DNA of 34,770 nucleotides from Ruminococcus sp. (GTDB taxonomy: Bacteria > Bacillota > Clostridia > Lachnospirales > Lachnospiraceae): assembly GCA_029256845.1 (NCBI GenBank), contig JARIEI010000037.1:1-34770 (forward strand), in the 5' to 3' direction. Below are positions 32,046 through 34,770 of the stretch, in pieces. How positions within the stretch are numbered: the stretch's first letter is position 1; every line of letters begins with the position of its first letter. A model generated the notes under the pieces. The model ran no database searches, had not been told where the DNA came from, and saw only the letters and a list, made by a program, of their open reading frames with translations. A program made the translations under genes and the position numbers.

Positions 32046-32067
32046 CATATGAATAACTGTTCATATG
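32046..32067 (-). promoter_or_regulatory. ArsR/SmtB-type operator of the metal-efflux operon
   Basis: CATATGAA (32046-32053), six bases, TTCATATG (32060-32067): an 8-bp inverted repeat with the TGAA-N6-TTCA core known for SmtB/CadC/ZiaR operators. It sits immediately downstream of the -10, over the expected transcription start, as needed for repression. Confidence 0.75.
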
Positions 32068-32070
32068 TTC

Positions 32071-32099
32071 ATATAATCATATTTTACTTAATTTGTCAA
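32071..32099 (-). promoter_or_regulatory. Promoter of the metal-efflux operon
   Basis: Minus-strand TTGACA (32094-32099), 17-base spacer, TTATAT (32071-32076), with the ArsR-type palindrome directly after it. Confidence 0.7.
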
Positions 32100-32199
32100 C
32101 ATTTTTTCTTTTCATTCCTTTTTATTTTGTGATATGATAAGGCATGGTTATAAATAGATTCAAAAATAATAAGTATACTAATTATTCAAGGAGGGATAC

Positions 32200-33255
32200 A
32201 TGAAAAAATTATTTAATCGTATTTTTATAGATGGTTTAGGTGGTATGGCACAAGGTCTTTTTGCCACTTTAATCATAGGAACCATATTACAACAAATTGG
32301 AATACTTATTGGAGGAAGAATCGGTAATTTACTTTACATGATCGGCAAGATTTCTGCTTCCTTGACAGGTGCCGGCATCGGAATCGGTGTTGCCTGTAAG
32401 TTAAAAGCAACCCCTCTTGTGACCGTTTCCGCTCTTAGCGTTGGTATGATTGGAGCATTTGCCGGAAAGTTACTATCTGGAGATTTGCTTTTATCTTCCC
32501 CTTTTTCTCTTTCTGGCCCAGGTGAACCTTTAGGTGCATTTATTGCTTCTTATATTGCGGTAGAAATTGGATTGCTTGTTTCTGAAAAAACAAAACTTGA
32601 CATTTTAATCACGCCCATTGTCTGCATATCTTCTGGAGCTGCCATTGGTTTACTTCTTGGTCCGTCTCTTTCCCGTTTTATGAACTGGATTGGTTCCTTG
32701 ATTAATTGGGGAACCAATCAACAGCCTTTCCTCATGGGCATCGTCGTATCTGTGCTAATGGGAATGGCACTTACGCTTCCAATTAGTTCTGCTGCACTTG
32801 CAGTCATTTTAAATCTCTCCGGTCTTGCTGCTGGCGCCGCTACTATTGGTTGTTGTTGCAATATGGTTGGATTTGCCGTTGCAAGTTATCGTGAAAATAA
32901 ACTAGGTGGATTTTTTGCTCAAGGAATTGGAACGTCAATGCTTCAAATTCCTAATATAGTAAAACGACCAGTCATCTGGCTTCCTGCCATCTTATCCAGT
33001 GCCATTTTAGGTCCTGTTGGTACCATGATTTTTCACATGACAAACAATGCTACTGGTGCCGGCATGGGAACAGCCGGACTTGTAGGACAAATTATGACAT
33101 GGCAAGTAATGACAACCTACGAATCCGAAGTAACCGTCCTTTTAAAAATTTTTCTTATTCAACTTATACTTCCTGCAGTTGTGACGCTAGGGATTTCTGA
33201 ATATATGAGAAAACACAAATGGATACGAATGGGCGATATGACATTGCATTTATAA
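32200..33255 (+). CDS. PTS_EIIC_2-family membrane protein (PfoR-like)
   Basis: A 351-residue, very hydrophobic polytopic protein rich in Gly/Ala/Ile/Leu (RIGNLLYMIGKISASLTGAG, LGAFIASYIAVEIG, GAAIGLLLGPSLSRFM, ALTLPISSAALAVILNLSG). It matches my knowledge of the PTS_EIIC_2 family that includes Clostridium perfringens PfoR. No IIA, IIB, HPr or sugar-phosphate enzyme gene is beside it, so PTS sugar transport is doubtful; it may be a transporter of another kind or a regulator. CAAGGAGGG lies six bases before the ATG. It is divergent from the metal-efflux operon. Confidence 0.8.
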   Translation: MKKLFNRIFIDGLGGMAQGLFATLIIGTILQQIGILIGGRIGNLLYMIGKISASLTGAGIGIGVACKLKATPLVTVSALSVGMIGAFAGKLLSGDLLLSSPFSLSGPGEPLGAFIASYIAVEIGLLVSEKTKLDILITPIVCISSGAAIGLLLGPSLSRFMNWIGSLINWGTNQQPFLMGIVVSVLMGMALTLPISSAALAVILNLSGLAAGAATIGCCCNMVGFAVASYRENKLGGFFAQGIGTSMLQIPNIVKRPVIWLPAILSSAILGPVGTMIFHMTNNATGAGMGTAGLVGQIMTWQVMTTYESEVTVLLKIFLIQLILPAVVTLGISEYMRKHKWIRMGDMTLHL

Positions 33256-33271
33256 AAAAAGCGTGAACACA

Positions 33272-33300
33272 CTGACAGTTATCTTCTTTTATGATATACT
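33272..33300 (+). promoter_or_regulatory. Promoter of the alarmone synthetase gene
   Basis: CTGACA (33272-33277), 17-base spacer, TATACT (33295-33300), about 33 bases before the TTG start of the RelQ-like gene. Confidence 0.6.
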
Positions 33301-33332
33301 AAAGCTAGTGAAATAAGAGGAGGTTTGCTATT

Positions 33333-34085
33333 TTGAAAAACGAGCAACCAGTACAACAAGCATTAGAAAAATATGAAGATGTAGACAGTTGGAAGACCGT
33401 TATCTTTCTATACAATTCCGCACTAAAAGAAGTTGGTACAAGACTAGAAATTCTCAATGACGAATTTCAGCATGTTCATCAATATAATCCAATTGAACAT
33501 ATTAAAACAAGAATTAAGACACCAGAGAGTATTGTGAAAAAGCTACGTCGATACGGAAAAGAGACATCCATTGAAAATATGGTAAAATATGTGAATGATA
33601 TTGCGGGTGTACGATTAATTTGTTCTTTTACGTCAGACATTTACCAATTGGCTGAAATGATTGGAAATCAAACGGATCTTAAGGTTCTTTCTATCAAAGA
33701 TTATATTAAAAAACCAAAAGAAAGCGGATACAAAAGCTATCATATGCTTGTATCTGTACCAATTTACTTGTCAGACAGTGTTGTTGACACAAAAGTGGAA
33801 ATTCAGATTCGTACCATTGCCATGGATTTTTGGGCGAGCCTTGAGCACAAGATTTATTATAAATTTGAAGGAAATGCACCTGATTATATTAGTCAGGATT
33901 TACGCGAATGTGCCAGTATGGTTTCTGAATTGGATGATAAGATGCTCTCACTTAACAACGCAATTCAAGCCTGTCTTAGCGATGGTACTTGCCAGTTACA
34001 TTCTTCACCTTTAGAAGAAATCAGTGAAAATGTCATTGGAAATCGACGACCACACACGGGATCTGACCATATAGAACCACTTTAG
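33333..34085 (+). CDS. relQ: RelQ/YjbM-type small alarmone synthetase
   Basis: A 250-residue single-domain (p)ppGpp synthetase. Synthetase motifs are VNDIAGVRLICSF, IKDYIKKPKESGYKSYHMLV (the GYxSxH element) and VEIQIRTIAMDFWASLEHKIYYK with the EIQIRT strand. The hydrolase and regulatory domains of Rel are absent, which defines the small synthetases. It begins with TTG at 33333, with AGGAGG ten bases upstream; no better start is present. RelQ makes alarmones from ATP and GDP/GTP and is controlled mainly by transcription, RNA and pppGpp. The next gene follows after 28 bases, so the two are probably cotranscribed. Confidence 0.94.
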   Translation: MKNEQPVQQALEKYEDVDSWKTVIFLYNSALKEVGTRLEILNDEFQHVHQYNPIEHIKTRIKTPESIVKKLRRYGKETSIENMVKYVNDIAGVRLICSFTSDIYQLAEMIGNQTDLKVLSIKDYIKKPKESGYKSYHMLVSVPIYLSDSVVDTKVEIQIRTIAMDFWASLEHKIYYKFEGNAPDYISQDLRECASMVSELDDKMLSLNNAIQACLSDGTCQLHSSPLEEISENVIGNRRPHTGSDHIEPL

Positions 34086-34113
34086 ACTTACATTGACAAA
34101 AGGAGGATTCCCG

Positions 34114-34380
34114 ATGTTCCGTTTATGGGGAAAAGAAATCAAAGATAATCATCTTTTACGTGACACTGTCATCTGTGAAGATTCTGATGATACACGTACG
34201 CATAAGATATTTCGTGCCTTAGATCAAATCTGCTATGAATTTGACCTTAGCAAACCAATTTGGCTAGATACTACCATTACTGAATTTAAAAAACATGCGA
34301 AAACAAGATTTTATCAAGATAACTTCGTTGATGAAATTGATTTTGATTATCTAGAAATTGAAATTATTGAAGAAGGTTAA
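34114..34380 (+). CDS. Small conserved-looking protein of unknown function
   Basis: An 88-residue acidic cytoplasmic protein with no signal peptide, membrane segment or Cys cluster. The ATG at 34114 is seven bases after AGGAGG and is preferred over an upstream frame start. The pattern (FRLWGKEIKDNHLLRDTVI, DDTRTHKIFRALDQICYEFDL, PIWLDTTITEFKKHAKTRF, DFDYLEIEIIEEG) suggests a compact alpha-beta fold. I do not recognise a family with confidence. It is probably cotranscribed with the alarmone synthetase. Confidence 0.8.
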   Translation: MFRLWGKEIKDNHLLRDTVICEDSDDTRTHKIFRALDQICYEFDLSKPIWLDTTITEFKKHAKTRFYQDNFVDEIDFDYLEIEIIEEG

Positions 34381-34418
34381 ATAAAGGCTCTATAATAAAT
34401 GTTTGGGTATATAAAATA

Positions 34419-34478
34419 TGAGTTAACCCCAAAAGTTAGATTTTTTAGCTCTAACTTTTGGTGGTCGGTTCAGTTCAA
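34419..34478. repeat. 60-bp element with IS3/IS150-like ends and no transposase
   Basis: A perfect 12-bp inverted repeat, CCAAAAGTTAGA (34429-34440) and TCTAACTTTTGG (34450-34461), with a nine-base centre. It is flanked outwardly by TGAGTTAACC on the left and by a right end whose complement reads TGAACTGAACC. CCAAAAGTTAGA next to a TGA-type tip resembles IS3/IS150-group terminal repeats as I remember them. No T-run follows, so a terminator explains it poorly. Possibly an IS remnant or a tiny non-autonomous element. Confidence 0.4.
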
Positions 34479-34487
34479 TATATCCTA

Positions 34488-34562
34488 GCATTTTTATTTT
34501 TGCGCATATTAAAATAAAAATGCCCCCTGGGCTCAATCTCACGCAAAAGATTCCCTGGAGGC
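34488..34562 (-). terminator. Terminator region for a minus-strand gene entering from the right
   Basis: On the minus strand, GCCTCC (34557-34562) can pair with GGGGGC (34522-34527, partly through a G-U pair), with inner GGG/CCC and AATC/GATT pairs, followed by ATTTTTATTTT. The T-rich part is itself one arm of a perfect 13-bp inverted repeat, GCATTTTTATTTT (34488-34500) / AAAATAAAAATGC (34511-34523), which could also act on the plus strand for the gene ending at 34380. Confidence 0.55.
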
Positions 34563-34609
34563 TCGCACAATGCATAATCAATGTATCAATAATCTATTAA
34601 ACTTCCTAT

Positions 34610-34770
34610 TCATTTGTCCATCTTTAGATATAGTACTATTCCCCATATAGATAACATAACACCACATGTTCTCATACAAGATATAATTTCTACACGTCTG
34701 TAATCAATAAAATTATAATGCAATGTTTCGATAATACTATACATTATATTAGGAAAAAATGGTGCTCCTA
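34610..34770 (-). CDS. 3' end of an unidentified gene, possibly a membrane protein (runs off right edge)
   Basis: A minus-strand frame open from the window edge for 52 codons to TGA at 34610-34612. The last residues include a hydrophobic segment (CGVMLSIWGIVLYL) followed by KMDK. A T-tailed stem-loop on the same strand follows about 48 bases further on, which supports a real gene end. No family can be named from this fragment. Confidence 0.4.
   Translation of the reverse strand, partial: GAPFFPNIMYSIIETLHYNFIDYRRVEIISCMRTCGVMLSIWGIVLYLKMDK

Noticed and set aside
32200-33255. Functional sugar PTS permease
   Set aside because: No IIA/IIB domains or genes nearby; the PTS_EIIC_2 family includes regulators such as PfoR, so a sugar-PTS role is not claimed.
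34429-34461. Simple Rho-independent terminator of the 34114-34380 gene
   Set aside because: The perfect stem is not followed by a T-run on either strand (TGGTGGTCGG on the plus strand); an IS-end origin explains its sequence better.

Overview
The window (about 37% G+C by eye, strong AGGAGG ribosome-binding sites, YesM/YesN-type regulation) looks like chromosome of an anaerobic Firmicute, most likely a gut Lachnospiraceae (Clostridium cluster XIVa). That placement is inference from gene content. I saw no rRNA, tRNA, CRISPR array or intact transposase.

Left part (1-8.0 kb): an MglAC/RbsAC-type sugar ABC transporter reads leftward off the edge. A divergent small lipoprotein gene carries a Zur-like palindrome at its promoter. 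Next comes a three-gene sensory operon (YesN-type response regulator, LytS/YesM-type kinase, membrane-anchored sugar-binding protein), arranged like the XylFII-LytS-YesN sugar sensors of clostridia.

Centre (8.0-22.9 kb, all minus strand): a nearly complete glycyl-radical-enzyme microcompartment locus of the fucose/rhamnose type (GRM5-like). In transcription order: glycyl radical 1,2-propanediol dehydratase, its activase, PduU-like shell protein, EutP/PduV GTPase, class II (fuculose-phosphate) aldolase, PduO-C/HbpS-like protein, CoA-acylating aldehyde dehydrogenase, zinc alcohol dehydrogenase, four BMC-H shell proteins, PduL, the BMC-P vertex protein, PduS-like Fe-S flavoprotein, PduT-like BMC-T, DeoR regulator and an iron alcohol dehydrogenase. 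Inferred pathway: fuculose/rhamnulose-1-phosphate to DHAP plus lactaldehyde, to 1,2-propanediol, to propionaldehyde, then to propanol and propionyl-CoA/propionyl-phosphate inside a protein shell. At least five cargo proteins carry amphipathic terminal helices that look like encapsulation peptides. Promoters stand before the dehydratase and before the aldolase, and a tandem GTTGTTTTT repeat lies upstream of both.

Right part (23-34.8 kb): PHP hydrolase, orphan ParA ATPase and HD alarmone-hydrolase-like gene. Then a detached plus-strand pair: an SDR reductase and a PduB-type BMC-T shell protein, the trimer class missing from the main locus. HflX, MnmM, a TPR lipoprotein and a zinc/cadmium efflux operon (P-type ATPase plus ArsR sensor) follow. 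The end holds a PfoR/PTS-EIIC-2 membrane protein, a RelQ-type alarmone synthetase, a small unknown gene, an IS-end-like inverted repeat and the 3' end of a minus-strand gene.

The microcompartment class itself is known. The less expected points are a BMC-H gene with a lysine-rich N-terminal extension and a second perfect internal start, the detached pduB-like gene, a PduS homologue whose glycine-rich nucleotide loop is destroyed, a BMC-H with an insertion at the pore loop, and the shared repeat upstream of the two promoters.
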